From positions 147,560,001 to 147,624,000 of the forward strand of contig JBITNC010000001.1 in NCBI GenBank assembly GCA_050084985.1: a DNA stretch of 64,000 nucleotides, written 5' to 3'. Origin of the DNA: Nageia nagi. Lineage: Eukaryota; Pinophyta. Both the position numbers and the translations under genes were made by a program. The notes beneath the pieces were generated by a model, which was not told the DNA's origin, did not search any database, and saw nothing but the letters and a program-made list of their open reading frames with translations. Of this stretch, positions 45,296 to 56,422 are shown piece by piece (position 1 is the stretch's first letter; each line of letters starts with the position of its first letter).

Positions 45296-48010
45296 TAAGC
45301 AAAGGATACTCATTTGAGTTCAACTCATACTCTTGGTGCATTAAGAAAGGACTTGCCATGTTGGTGAAAGGATTAGTGAAAGATTATCTCTACATTATGG
45401 ATCAAGTTCCAATAAAGATGTATCTTACTACTAATATTTTCTCTAGGAGAAATCTTTGGATCCAAATTCTAGGGCACTTTAACCATAAAAGAATTTAAGT
45501 TATGAAATAATAAGAACTTATTAAAGATTTTTCTTCAAATTCATCCATGATTGGTCTATATGAGAAGTGCATCATAGTCAAGATGAATAGATAAATATTT
45601 GAAAAAGATAAGAAAATAAAGGTAACTCAACCTTTTCAACTTATGCATTCAAATTTGATGGGTCCATATCAAACTAGGTCACTTAGAGGAGCATATTATA
45701 TCTTAACCTTCATCAATGACTTTAGTAGGATGATATTTGGTTATCTACTTAAGTACAAAGATCAAACCTTTGATAGGTTTAAATATTTCAAAGCCTTAGT
45801 TAAAAATCATATTGACCTTAAAATCAAGATGTTGATATTAGATAATAGGAATGACTATAATAACAATGAGTTTAATGACTATTGTGCCAAGTATGATATC
45901 AAGAGATAGTTTATGATTCCTTACATTCCTCAACAAAATGATGTTGTCAAAAAAAAAAGTACGATAATTATAGAGATGGATAGATACATGTTGGAAAATC
46001 TTCCTAGTTTGTTATGGGAAGAAGTTATGAGCATTGCAATTCACACTTTGAATATATATCCTATAAAATTTATTAAAGTTAAAACACCTTTTGAGGCATA
46101 TATAGAAATGAAACCTAACATTTCTCATGTTAGGCTATTTGGTTGTGAAGCATTCTCTTACATTATTTTTGAGAAAAAAAAAGTTGGATAAGAGAGTTAT
46201 AAAATGCCTCTTTATGGGATATAATAGTCACCATAGAGGCTACAAGCTCCACTCTCCATCCCATAGAGTAGTATTCATATTAAAAGATGTAAATTTCAAT
46301 AAACTTCTTGAGGAATCCATTTTTAATAAGGATGTTGGTGATCTAGATGACTCTTTAATTTCTCCTATCTGGTTGGATATTGATGTAGATAAGTCATCTT
46401 AAGAGAAAAATTCTCCAACCTAGAGAATAATAAGAAGTATTACCTTCAACAAATCTTTATTTTTCAAAATTGATAACAAAAATGAGACCTCATCATTCAA
46501 AGAAACTTCAAAGCATGAGTGCTAGATGGAAGTGATGAAAGTGGAGTATGAAATGCTTATGAAAATTAAAACTTGGTGCTTAGTTCCTTATAAAAATGAG
46601 AGGAATGTGATTGGTAATAAATGGGTATACAAAGTCAATTATAATTCAGTTGGAGATATTGAAAAATATAAGATAAAGTTTATGGCCAAAGGTTTTGCTC
46701 ATAAATACAAAGTTGATTATGAGGAAACCTTTATTTTTATGGAAAAAATGCCCACTATCAGGATAATCCTTTCTCTTTTAGTAGCTAAAGATGGAAATTT
46801 ATACATATTTCTCAATAGTGACTTAGATGTGGACATCTACATGAATCAACCAAAAGGGTTTATTATGGAAGAAAAAAAGTCATTTATGTGCAAGCTAAAG
46901 AATTCATTATATGGAATTAAATAAGCATTTAGATCTTAGTACAGGAAGATTTTAGTCTATTTTACAAACATTGGATTCTCTAAGTACTCCAAATTTGATA
47001 TATATGTGCTCAATTAAGGAAAAGACTTGGTATTAATTCTCTTTTACATTCCAAATGATCTTTTGATCATTGAAAATAATAGTGAAAGCATCCAAGAGTG
47101 CATATCCAAACTTAAGGTGATATTTTAAATGATTATTCTTGGTCTTTTGCATTACTACCTTAGAATGCAAGTGTACTAATACAAGGATTGTACTTATCTT
47201 AGTCAATCTAAGTATATATCATACATCTTGCAAAAGTTTGGAATGTAGGAGTGCAAATCTATTACAATCTCAATCTCTCCTAGAATCACTTTATCTCTTA
47301 ACTCTAACTCTTAGTTGGCAAATGTTATAGCTTATAGGTCATTAATTGAAAATCTTCTTTATTTGACTATTTTTGGACTAGATATTATCTTTACAGTGAA
47401 TCTAATAATATGTTTCATGTAGAATTCATATGTTGAGCATCTCAATGTTAAGCAAATCTTGAAGTATGTTATAGGAATAAAGGATCTTGCTCTCAAGTAT
47501 TCCAAGTTTTCTTTATTTTTTCTCTCAAGATTGTGAGATTCTGACTATGAGGGAGATAGCAATGATAGAAAATCAACCTCTGCATATATGTTTAGCATTG
47601 GTTCAAGTATTATCTCTTGAGTTTCTAAGAAGCAACCTATTATTTCTCTTTCCATCATAGAAGATGAATATAAAACCATATCTATTGCAATTTAGAAAGC
47701 TATTTGGCTTAGTCATATTTCGAAAGAAATTAGGTATGAGCAAGCTTGCCCATATTATATTTTTTTAGATAATCAACCAACTATTTCTTTGGATTAGAAT
47801 CTTATTTTCTATAAAAAAACCAAACATGTAGAAATTCAAGCCCACTTCATCTAGAAAGAGGTTTTGGATTGCATTATACACTTGAAGTATTTTCCATCTG
47901 CCCTAAACTTTATTGATTTATTCATCAAGCCCCTTCCTAAAGCTCAATCTAGTAAGCTTAAGGAGTCTATCAAGTTCATGAAGTTAACTTTAAAGGAGAA
48001 TGAAGTTTGA
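45296..48010 (+). pseudogene. Copia B pol remnant (integrase, RT, RNase H)
   Basis: The first recognisable text is GYSFEFNSYSWCIKKGLAML, aligned with the post-protease part of copia A, so the zinc knuckle and protease are missing. Integrase: HSNLMGPYQTRSLRGA, FINDFSRMIFGYL, IPYIPQQNDV. The second catalytic Asp region is degraded (LDNRNDY for SDNGGEY). RT: MEVMKVEYEMLMKIKTW, MNQPKGF; the YVDD box is destroyed (YIPND near 47,045). RNase H: SKKQPIISLSIIEDEY and LDNQPTISLD, ending FIKPLPKAQSSKL about 47,960. There are many stops. At the site of copia A's 16,067 stop this copy also has TAG (47,312). Confidence 0.85.
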
Positions 48011-48159
48011 ATTCTTATGTTGAATTCATATTTGTGATAACAACTTCACCTCTAGGAGGATTTTTTACTATATAGGATTGATTTGTGTGTGTACTTTTGT
48101 CTAGTTCTCATTATGTGATAAATTATTTATACACTTAAGCATATAATAGACCACCATTA

Positions 48160-48320
48160 ACACTATTTAGTTATCCATAAGGGAGGGACTCATATGTGTA
48201 TATTATGAATCTTTTTTTTGTACTATTTAGTTGTCTATATGTGAGGAACTTGTATGTGTCTTTTGGTATTATTTAGTTATCCATGCATGAAGAACTCATA
48301 TGTGCATTTTATAATACTCT
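48160..48320 (+). repeat. Three imperfect repeats downstream of copia B pol
   Basis: Units beginning (A/T)ACTATTTAGTTAT or similar at 48,162, 48,222 and 48,268 carry GGACTCATATGTG or AGAACTCATATGTG. They occupy the same position as the hairpin array of copia A but I do not see the covarying stem. Confidence 0.6.
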
Positions 48321-48795
48321 ATTTGTAATGATAATCAACACATATTTTGTATATAGTAGGTGACTATGAGTATTAGCTTGGCATCTTTGTGATTACTTAT
48401 AATACATCGATGTATGGATGGTATTGCTTGATTTATTTATCCTTGTTGATATGAATGTGTACATGATGCATCTAACTGATCTTATTTTTTGAGTTGCATC
48501 TAGCTTCTAGGTATCTTCTTGAGATTACAGGTTACTTTAGGTATGAAGGCTCATGGAGGTTCATCATGTCAACTTTCGATTGGATGACTACTTTATATAG
48601 ATTGAAACCAATTCTAGTTAATGATTGTATTATAAACCATTTGTTAATTGCTAAAGTAGTGAGTCTCAAACTAAGATATTTCTTACTTCATAAAAATATG
48701 AAATTTCTCATTTTCATTTGTATCTATATGGAGGAGAACTCTCTTTTTCTTCTCTCTTCTTCATTCTATCTCAATATTATATTGAGGGGGAGTAT

Positions 48796-49292
48796 TGGAA
48801 TGTATAATGCATTATTGTAAGATTTTGTAATGTTCTTCTTAATAAATTTATCAATACTTAAAGGTATCCCTAGATACCCTAAGTATTTAAGTGAATATTA
48901 TAATGTAACTTGTCCTACACTCCTTCTCATGAGCATGCACCTTTGGTAAAAGGGTGAAGCATGTCATGTATTTGTACAATAGTTAAAAGGATGATCCAAG
49001 GAAAACTTTTGACCTATAAATATAAGACCCTTTCTTTGAGATTACTCACTTAATATTAAAGCAAATTTATGCTCTAGGGTTAGTGTTAGGAGAGGAAGAA
49101 AGAGGTATTGTAAGATATTTATCTTTGTGAATGAGAAAGATCTTAGTTAGTAGATGTACTCTCTTTATTGAAGGAACCACTTATATCTTGTGTCAATTTG
49201 AGAGATTATGTATGATTTGAGTATTGATGTTTTAGAGGTTTCAAGTGATCATGGTAGATTAAGATTTTAGTATTTTAAGATTAAATCCTTCA
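48796..49292 (+). repeat. Copia B LTR C (3' LTR)
   Basis: Preceded by the purine tract ATTGAGGGGGAGTAT. Starts TGGAATGTATAATGC and ends ATCCTTCA. It is collinear with LTR B but noticeably diverged. Confidence 0.87.
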
Positions 49293-49311
49293 TTTAATAT
49301 TAGTTAGTGTA

Positions 49312-49475
49312 TGTACTCCCATGGTTGGAGGAACCACTTATATTTTGTATCATTTTGTAAGATTATTTATGCTATGAGTATTGATGTTTGAGAGAGATTT
49401 GATTTTTGAGAGAGATTTCAAGTGATTTTGGTAGATTAGGATTTTAGTCTTTTAGGATTAAATCCTTCACTTTAT
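49312..49475 (+). repeat. Extra partial LTR copy (LTR D)
   Basis: Repeats the last third of the LTR (TAGTGTATGTACTCCCAT, GGAGGAACCACTTATAT, GGATTAAATCCTTCA) immediately downstream of LTR C, with an internal duplication of GAGAGAGATTTGATTTTT type. Confidence 0.75.
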
Positions 49476-50372
49476 TTGGGTAATGAAACCAAAAGGGGGC
49501 ATAAAGTAGTTTTACCAATGGTTCATGCCACTGTATAAGAGTTCAAAATTGTCAAAAATTTCTTTCTCTCTTCTTCTTTGGATATGTAAATCCATTTCTT
49601 TCCATTACACCTTTAAATAAGAAAAAATTATAGATACCTAAATATGATTTTTTATTAAAATAAAAATATATTTTAAGTATCAAATATGTAAAAATAAAAA
49701 GTATTTAAAATATCAAAAAGAGTATCATAATCAATGTAATTAGTACAAGTTCCAAGAAAGTACCACAAGCTATGTAATACATGAAGATATTAAGAAAAGT
49801 AAAAATCTAAGATATTGATATAAAATAATATTCAAAGCAAATAATTTTGTATCAGATAATCAGATATCAGATAGATCAACTCATGAGCATCACATCATTC
49901 AAATAATAATGATATTTTGTAACACAACCTATTTTAAGATTTGTTATCTACTCTTCATCATGCTTTGCATTGCTTAATTTCATCATAGGTTCTCATGGGT
50001 ATCATAGCATCGATACCATACAAATGAAGATCCTATAGCTTGCACATCATGGTTTTGAAATATCATGACTTTAGATCTAGGTCACAAACTTGTTTATAGC
50101 ATGAGGTTCTAGATATGAAGAAGAGAAGAGTTTGATCACATTGGTGATTATGTATTCATTATTATTCATATTTTAGTAAGAATTTATAGATAAATAGTAT
50201 TTTTTATTACAATTTATTATATATCATCTACATTAAGAGAGGCTCAATTATATGGCTATGAGATGTTTATTTGCATAGGGGGAATAGGAGAAGAAAAATG
50301 TTCAACTATTGTACATCAAATTCCAAGTAAATAATTCCAATATTGATGCTATTTTTTTATCCTAGTTCTTAA
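49476..50372. other. AT-rich DNA between elements
   Basis: Nothing recognisable is seen apart from AAACCAAAAGGGGGCATAAAGT near 49,490, which is purine-rich and could be a relic polypurine tract. Confidence 0.4.
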
Positions 50373-50680
50373 GTGAATATGATTTTAGAGGACTTGGTAT
50401 GGAAATCTAGATCTCAAGTGAATATGGTTTTAGAGGACTTGGTATGGAAATTTAGATTGGAGCCTCATCCTTATTTACATCCTTATCCACTTGGAAGGGT
50501 GAATAGTAAGGCCAAGATGCAAGTCACATGTGTAGAGATTGAACTAGATGTTGTAGATCTTGATGTTGCTAGAATACTATTAAGAAGTCCTTATTTATTA
50601 GATAAGGATGTTGTTTATTATATAAAGGAGAATAAATGCCATATTATTAAGGATGGTAGATAATATTGTGAGGTCTCATG
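50373..50680 (+). pseudogene. Ty3-gypsy protease-RT linker fragment
   Basis: The frame reads EPHPYLHPYPLGRVNSKAKM, then LDVARILLRSPYLLDKDVVYYI. This is the same region as TNPYPLGWVNKNSK and [17 protein letters not shown] in the gypsy element at 35.7-36.0 kb, so it is a diverged relative in plus orientation. Immediately upstream a 42-45 bp unit encoding NM(I/V)LEDLVWK(S/F)R is duplicated (50,373-50,460). It ends at TAA about 50,661, then runs into the copia C LTR. Confidence 0.6.
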
Positions 50681-50770
50681 TGAGAAAAAGTGGAAATCAT
50701 ATTACCATGGTGGGATAAACAAAAAGATTGATTAATGCTTCTAGAAAGCTAATAGTTATATAGTAAATAA

Positions 50771-51166
50771 TGAAGTTTTAATCACTTTATCCTAAAGAAA
50801 AAAAAATTATAGAATCATCAAACATTAATAATTTCATTATATAATTCAAAAATTGACATAGATATGGAAAATATAGTGTAATTCTTATTGTGACATTGCA
50901 TCAAATAGTTTGATTTGCAAGTATAGGGTGTAATTTACAAGTTACACCAAATGATTCCATAATCCAATGCAAAAATGAGTTGAGAACACTTATTTGTACA
51001 TGCCCAAGCTAAATAGTTGAAAATAGTAAGCAAAATGAACTAGAAAGTACAAGAAAATAAGGAAAAAATACTTTGTAATTTGCCTAAAATTTCTTGGAAT
51101 TAACATGATAAAATGCATTCACGTTTCAAGCCAAACATGGTGGGTGGGTGGGTGAGAGGGTTGACA
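50771..51166 (-). repeat. Copia C 3' LTR
   Basis: Starts TGAAGTTTTAATCACTTTATC; it shares GAACACTTATTTGTACAT, AGCTAAATAGTTGAAAATA and CCAAACATGGTGGG with the 60.3-60.75 kb copy. The right end is approximate, at about TTGACA. Confidence 0.75.
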
Positions 51167-51204
51167 ATCAGATCTCTTAACATCAAAAATTAAGATTTAG
51201 CAAC

Positions 51205-51695
51205 CTACTTTGTGAAGATATCAGTAATTTGATCTTTTGTATTGTAATACCTCAATTTGATCAAATTCTTTTCCACCATTTCTTTGATAAAGTGATACTT
51301 GATATCAAAGTATTTTGAATATGCATGGTGGACTAGATTTTGTGCCAACTTAATGGCACTTTGATTGTCACAAAAAAGAGTTATAGATTGTTCTTGCTTC
51401 TCACCTATCTCATTAAGAACTTTTTGAAGCCACAAGGATTGTGTACAAGTTGATGTTAATGTTATATACTCAGCCTCTATAGAAAATAAATCTATTGTAG
51501 TTTTCTTCTTATAAATCCAAGTAATCAAACTTGTACCAAGTGAGAAGCAATTTACACTAGTGGACTTTCGATCATCAAGATTACTCCCTCAATCATTATC
51601 ACTAAATCCAACCAGATTCACATTATTAGTAGAGAAGTAATGAATTCCAAACTCTATTGTACCATGCACATACCTCATGATTATTTTGATGGAAT
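51205..51695 (-). pseudogene. Copia C RNase H and end of RT
   Basis: The minus frame 51,528-51,205 is RNase H: SIEAEYITLTSTCTQSLWLQ, FCDNQSAIKLAQN, ending DQITDIFTK. Upstream to 51,695, broken text IIMRYVHGTIEFGIHYF and NLVGF is the last part of RT/connection. It abuts the copia D LTR. Confidence 0.82.
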
Positions 51696-52165
51696 TGAAA
51701 TATTCCATATAACCAAGATCACCTTGAAGTTTCTCCAATAAATATACCATTCATCCATCTACTAATGTAAGAAATAATCACATAAAAGATAACACATGAT
51801 TATAGTGGTTCCTCCATCTCTTGAAAGTACATCCACTTTGAACCATCATTCTATTACTTTCTCAAAAGATAACTCTTCTACAAATTCTTAATAAAGCTCC
51901 TACAAGAGCATCTCTACAAGATAAGCATTACCATGCTTTATCAAGTTTGATTAAGTTACATAATGAGAGGATTACCTCTCTATTTATAAGAAGAAACCCA
52001 CCTTTTAACCTTTCTTTTACCCAATGGTAAGGTTAGATATATTTCTATATTTATCCTCTTTCTATTTTTATTCCCTTAATGCTCTAAGGTATCTAAAGAT
52101 ACTTTAAACATTAAGTGAATTTATATTAAAGAGAAATATTACACAATATTACATTAAAATTTTCA
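51696..52165 (-). repeat. Copia D 3' LTR
   Basis: Pairs with 55,918-56,422. Shared blocks include ATAACCAAGATCACCTTGA, CTCCTACAAGAGCATCTC and CACCTTTTAACCTTTC. The partner is longer because of a CTCTTTCTATATTTATT tandem expansion. Confidence 0.85.
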
Positions 52166-53640
52166 ACCTTCCCCCTTAATGTAAAATTATATAAAGAGTC
52201 AAAAAGATAAAGAAGAAAGAGAAAGTAAGAGAGAGTTCTCCTCCAAGAGATACAAGTGGAGATGAGAACTTTTTACATCTTTAAAAAAGTAATAGACTAT
52301 ATATGGTTTTACAATAGCTCAACTACTTAACCATTTTAACAAATGGTTTTACAATACAATTATTAATCAAAAATGATTTTTTTATACAAGAGTAGTGATT
52401 CAATATGTTGAAATGATAAGCCTCCATGAGCCTGCATATCTGAAGTAAGCTGTAAGCTACAAGTAGCTCATTAACAAGATCAATTAAAAAAATCATTTAC
52501 ACTCATATAAGATAGATGTCATCCATAAACTGATCAAATATACCAAGTCATCACATATGCACAATATCAAAGATGGCATACATCATTAACTATATATCAT
52601 ATGTGCAAAATGTATTATCATTCTCAACCAAAGGATAAAAAATATCATCAATTATTATCAAAAAAAAATTGATTTTTATGTTTATTTATTTTAGATCATT
52701 ATTTTGTATTTGTTGAGAGTATATGAAGGTGTTATCACATTATAATATTTTATAATTTTAATTCTCTCCTTTGATGACAACTTCACCAATGAAATACTTA
52801 TGTGACTATGTTGGCTAAATCATGTCATAAATGATAAAAAAATAATATAACTAAACCATTAAGTTTAGATTTTTAAAAGCATAACTACTTGACTAAATCA
52901 AGATTTATAAGCCACAAATGCCAACTTGACCAAACACAAAGCTAAGATTTTCAAAAATAAAGCATAAGCCATAAATTCCAACTTGACTAAACACAAAGCC
53001 AATATTTCATAATAAATAAACTTGACTTTACTAAGAGTGAGTCAAAATGCCATGATAAATAAACTTGACTTTACCAGGAGTGAGTCAAGTTACCATCTTA
53101 ACCATGCTACTAGTTAAGATGTATATGATGGAAAAAGATAGCATTCATCCAACAAGGATGTAATTTTCTATTAAGGATTATAATGTGAAGAAAGGTAAAT
53201 CTTTTTAACCACTCCAAGAATGTAATTATAAAGAAAGACAAACCTTTTTAACCACTCCATACACTACAAGAAGCAATGTGGTAAACAATCCATCGTCCTG
53301 GATAAAACTTTCCAACATGAAAGTAAAATGTGGCAAATAGTGCTCTATAAATCATCACGAAGATACCAAGCCAATACTTATAGTCACAACCCTCCTAAGG
53401 ATGAAGTAAGCATTACTTCAAACCTTCTTGAAGATAAATTTATCAAAAAAGTCTTGTTTTGATGGATAATAAATATAAATTCCTATCAAAAAATTTACTT
53501 CTTGATAAAAAGATACTTGAATTTTATATTTTCTAGCAATGTGGCACAATCTATCAACATGGATATTCTTCCAAAATATGGAAGTATACTTAGATTTTAC
53601 TCCCCCTTAAGGGTATATTTATATTACAAAACTCTACACA
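52166..53640 (-). other. Copia D 3' internal region
   Basis: Non-coding. 52,195-52,500 aligns with the copia A conserved 3' block, and 53,335-53,395 (ATCATCACGAAGATACCAAG, then TTATAGTCAC) matches copia A about 14,770-14,810. In between lie two 90-bp stretches around TTGACTTTACTAAGAGTGAGTCAA (53,025-53,090) that are direct repeats. Confidence 0.6.
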
Positions 53641-53839
53641 TGTAGAGAGGAATGCACATTTCTCAAAGGTACTTAATATTGCATTATCAATATCCTCAAT
53701 AAGTCTTGTGAAGAAAAACATAAAAAAATTTACTCCAACAAGTATAATATCCATTGTTGAGTAAGTTTATAAACTCTACTATAACAAGCATGAGTGCACA
53801 ACAACAACAAAACAATATCCAACTAGGATAAAAAAAATA

Positions 53840-54245
53840 ATGTGCACAATTAATGAGGATAGTAATGTTTGAAGAAAGATTACACAAACTTTTACTTCAA
53901 ACAATATACATAACAAAATTAATTTTGGAAGTCCAAAAAATTTTAAATCAACTATTGATAAAATAAATATGTAGATATATAAAAATATCAATTCTAAGTT
54001 CAATGCACATATGCATACTTAAGAGTTTTGTAATATAAATTAATGCAACCAAGAAATATTGTGCATATCAAAGTTTGAAAGAAATTATCCTTAAATCTCA
54101 AATACTATGCACATCCACAACAAATTTGCATAGCATAGTAATCAAGAAGGATAGTGCATATTTAAAATTTGGAAGATATTTTTACCTAAATATCAAACAT
54201 TATGCACATCCAAGCACATCTCTTTATGCATATCTACAACAAAGG
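53840..54245. repeat. Imperfect ~100-bp tandem repeats in copia D
   Basis: Units centred on AAG.ATAGTGCATAT...TTTGAAAGA...TAAATCTCAAATACTATGCACATCCA occur at about 54,045-54,120 and 54,135-54,215, with a weaker copy near 53,850-53,920. The TATGCACATCC motif marks unit ends. Confidence 0.55.
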
Positions 54246-54879
54246 AAATGTGTATAACAAATCTTTATTTTAACAAAGTGCATAAAAAATTGCAGTTAAA
54301 AATTATAAATTTTGCCTTCAAAAGATAAGTTAAATATGTATAATTGCAATATTTGCCACTAATTCTCATAATATTATAAACATAATCTATGATTTTATCC
54401 AAAAGGTTTAAGTATGTTTATCCATGATTTCAATTTGTAAATTATTATAGTAATTTGCCTAAAGGATTAAATAGGGTATTAAACAATGTACTTAAAAAAT
54501 TACGTAAATATTGCCCCTCTTTTTTCCTTAAATACTTGAATATTAAAGTCCCTTATTAGAAGTTGTATTAACCCATGTAAATAAGGAAATAAGAAAATAG
54601 TATCTTTTAATAATTACCTATAAAGTAATAGAATAAAAGCACCTTATACTCTTTTAAAAAAACACCTTATTTTTTTCAAAAAAAATTAATCCATTTTTTT
54701 AAATTGGTAACTATAATTTTTAAAATAAACTTACCTTTTCAATAATAAAATCCCCTTTTTTAACAAAAAATAGTTTTTTAAAAAAAACTATGTATTTATT
54801 TTTATAAATGCTAATAATTAAAAAATTAAAAATTAAAAAGGAGGTCAACTTGTGCTGAATGTGTCACCCAAGAAGGGGG
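54246..54879. other. AT-rich internal sequence of copia D
   Basis: Low-complexity A/T-rich DNA with runs of A and T and no open frame; no motif recognised. Confidence 0.5.
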
Positions 54880-55312
54880 ACCATCGATCAGGGCCAAGTG
54901 TACCACTCCCTAAGGGGAGAGTCTGCTAGGTCGAGCGTGCCAATCAAGGATCTCTAATTGCTATCAAGCGTGCCCCTTTAGGTGGGCCATCGATCAACAA
55001 GCCAAGTGCACCCCTCTAGGTGGCCATCGGATGCCATGTCGAGTGTGCCCCTCTAAAGGGCCACCAATTGCTAGGTTGTGTGCACCCTCTATGGGGTCAT
55101 TAACTAGTAAGTTGAGCACACCCCTTTAGGGGGTTGCCGATTGCTAGGCCATGCACACCCCTCTAGGAGCTATGATTTGCTAGGTCATGCACACTTCTCT
55201 TAGGGGCCATCAGCTGCCAGGCCATGCATGACCTCTTAGGGGTCACTGGCTATTAGGTCGAGCACACCCCTCTAAGGGCCACCAACTACCAGGTTATGCA
55301 TGCCCTTTGGGT
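54880..55312. repeat. GC-rich ~36-bp minisatellite (about 11-12 units) in copia D
   Basis: A consensus near GCTAGGTCGAGCACACCCCTCTAGGGGCCATCAATT repeats about every 36 bp. Landmarks are (T/C)(C/T)(G/A)AGC.CACCCCTCTA, then GGGCCA, then GCTAGG or GCCAGG. Units differ at many positions, so the array is not recent. The period is divisible by three, but stops occur on both strands, so it is not evidently coding. Its composition contrasts with the nearly pure A/T DNA on both sides. Confidence 0.88.
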
Positions 55313-55894
55313 AAAAAAATTATTTTTTAAAAATAAAATAAAAAATTATTTTTTTATTATTTTTAAAATAATATATAAATATAATACAAATTGTATTATA
55401 TTATTTTTTTGTAAATTTAAAAAAAAAATATTAAATAAAAAAAATATCCTATTTTCTTAAATTTCATATGCAATCAAATTTTTTTTTATGCATGCACTTT
55501 AATTTTTTTACAAACATATTTGTGCAATAGCATTATAACAGTGTTGTATAGACTAGAAAATTTACAGAACTTTAATTATTTCTATACTAACTAGAAACTT
55601 CTAATTTTAAGCTATAAAAATCCATCTAAGCAAATTTACTCAAAAATTTGCATATTATTACTACACATTAAGCAATTTTACTAAAACATTGCAACTAACA
55701 AATTGTTAATTGAAAAACATAATGCATAGTAAAAATTGAAGATTTAATCTCCTCATCAAGAAACCAAAAGAGATTAGCAAAATGTTGATAGGAAGAGATA
55801 GATTATACCTTCAAAACTTTTTACCTCAACAATTTGGATGGAGAGAGAAGAGAAATGGACCTTCAAGGTTGTTAAAGTGGAGACTCCAAGAATG
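55313..55894 (-). other. Copia D leader next to PBS
   Basis: AT-rich and non-coding, ending at the PBS. The block 55,790-55,890 (ACCTTCAAAACTTTTTACC and onward) parallels copia A 22,560-22,660 (ATACCTTTGCAAACCTTTTACC), again linking D to the A family. Confidence 0.55.
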
Positions 55895-55917
55895 GATCTA
55901 ATACCATTTGATGTAAT

Positions 55918-56422
55918 TGAAAGATTCTATATAACCAAGATCACCTTGAAGTTTCTCCAACAAATCTACCATTCATCCATCTACCAAGGCAAAAAATAAC
56001 ACACAAAAGATAACACACGATATATAGTGGTTCCTTGATTTCTTGGAAGTATATCTACTTTGAACCATCATTCTATTACTTTTTCAAAAGATAACTCTCC
56101 TACAAATTCTCAACAAAGCTCCTACAAGAGCATCTCTACAAGATAAGCATTACCATGCTTTATCAATTTTATTCAAATTACATAATGAGAGGAGTACCTA
56201 TCTATTTATAAGAAGAAACCCACCTTTTAACCTTTCTTTTACCCAAGGGTAAGGTTAAATATGTTTCTATATTTATCCTCTTTCTATATTTATTCTCTTT
56301 CTATATTTATTCCTCTTTCTATTTTTATTCCCTTAATACTCTAAGGTATCTAAATATACTTTAAGAATTAAATGAATTTATATTAAATAAAAATATTACA
56401 CAATATTACATTACAAATTTCA
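55918..56422 (-). repeat. Copia D 5' LTR
   Basis: TGAAAGATTCTATATAACC to AAATTTCA. Contains a CTCTTTCTATATTTATT repeat (56,277-56,325) present three times here and once in the partner. Confidence 0.85.

Larger units (their letters stand above)
41385..49475 (+). mobile_element. Copia B: rearranged, old relative of copia A
   Basis: Plus-strand order: gag fragment (41,385-41,540), LTR A (truncated, to 41,958), PBS, leader, gag (44,106-44,519), LTR B (44,520-44,998), PBS, leader piece, pol lacking zinc knuckle and protease (45,296-48,010), 3' region, LTR C (48,796-49,292), LTR fragment D (to 49,475). The gag-LTR-leader segment occurs twice (41,390-42,250 and 44,330-45,290). Protein text matches copia A closely in order and sequence but is peppered with stops. 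This is a tandem, recombined and degraded insertion. Confidence 0.82.
51696..56422 (-). mobile_element. Copia D: non-autonomous copia-family element nested in copia C pol
   Basis: LTRs of about 470 bp (51,696-52,165) and 505 bp (55,918-56,422), both TGAAA...TTTCA, flank 3.75 kb with no pol domains. The minus-strand PBS TGGTATTAGAT (55,895-55,907) and a purine tract AAGGGGGAAGG next to the 3' LTR mark the orientation. The LTR and the 52.2-52.6 kb and 53.3 kb regions are similar to those of copia A, so it is a deletion or chimeric derivative probably mobilised by that family. A clean target duplication is not visible. Confidence 0.8.

Noticed and set aside
54880-55312. Array of tRNA or rRNA spacer repeats
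   Set aside because: The units have no A/B box or rRNA similarity; it is a simple minisatellite.
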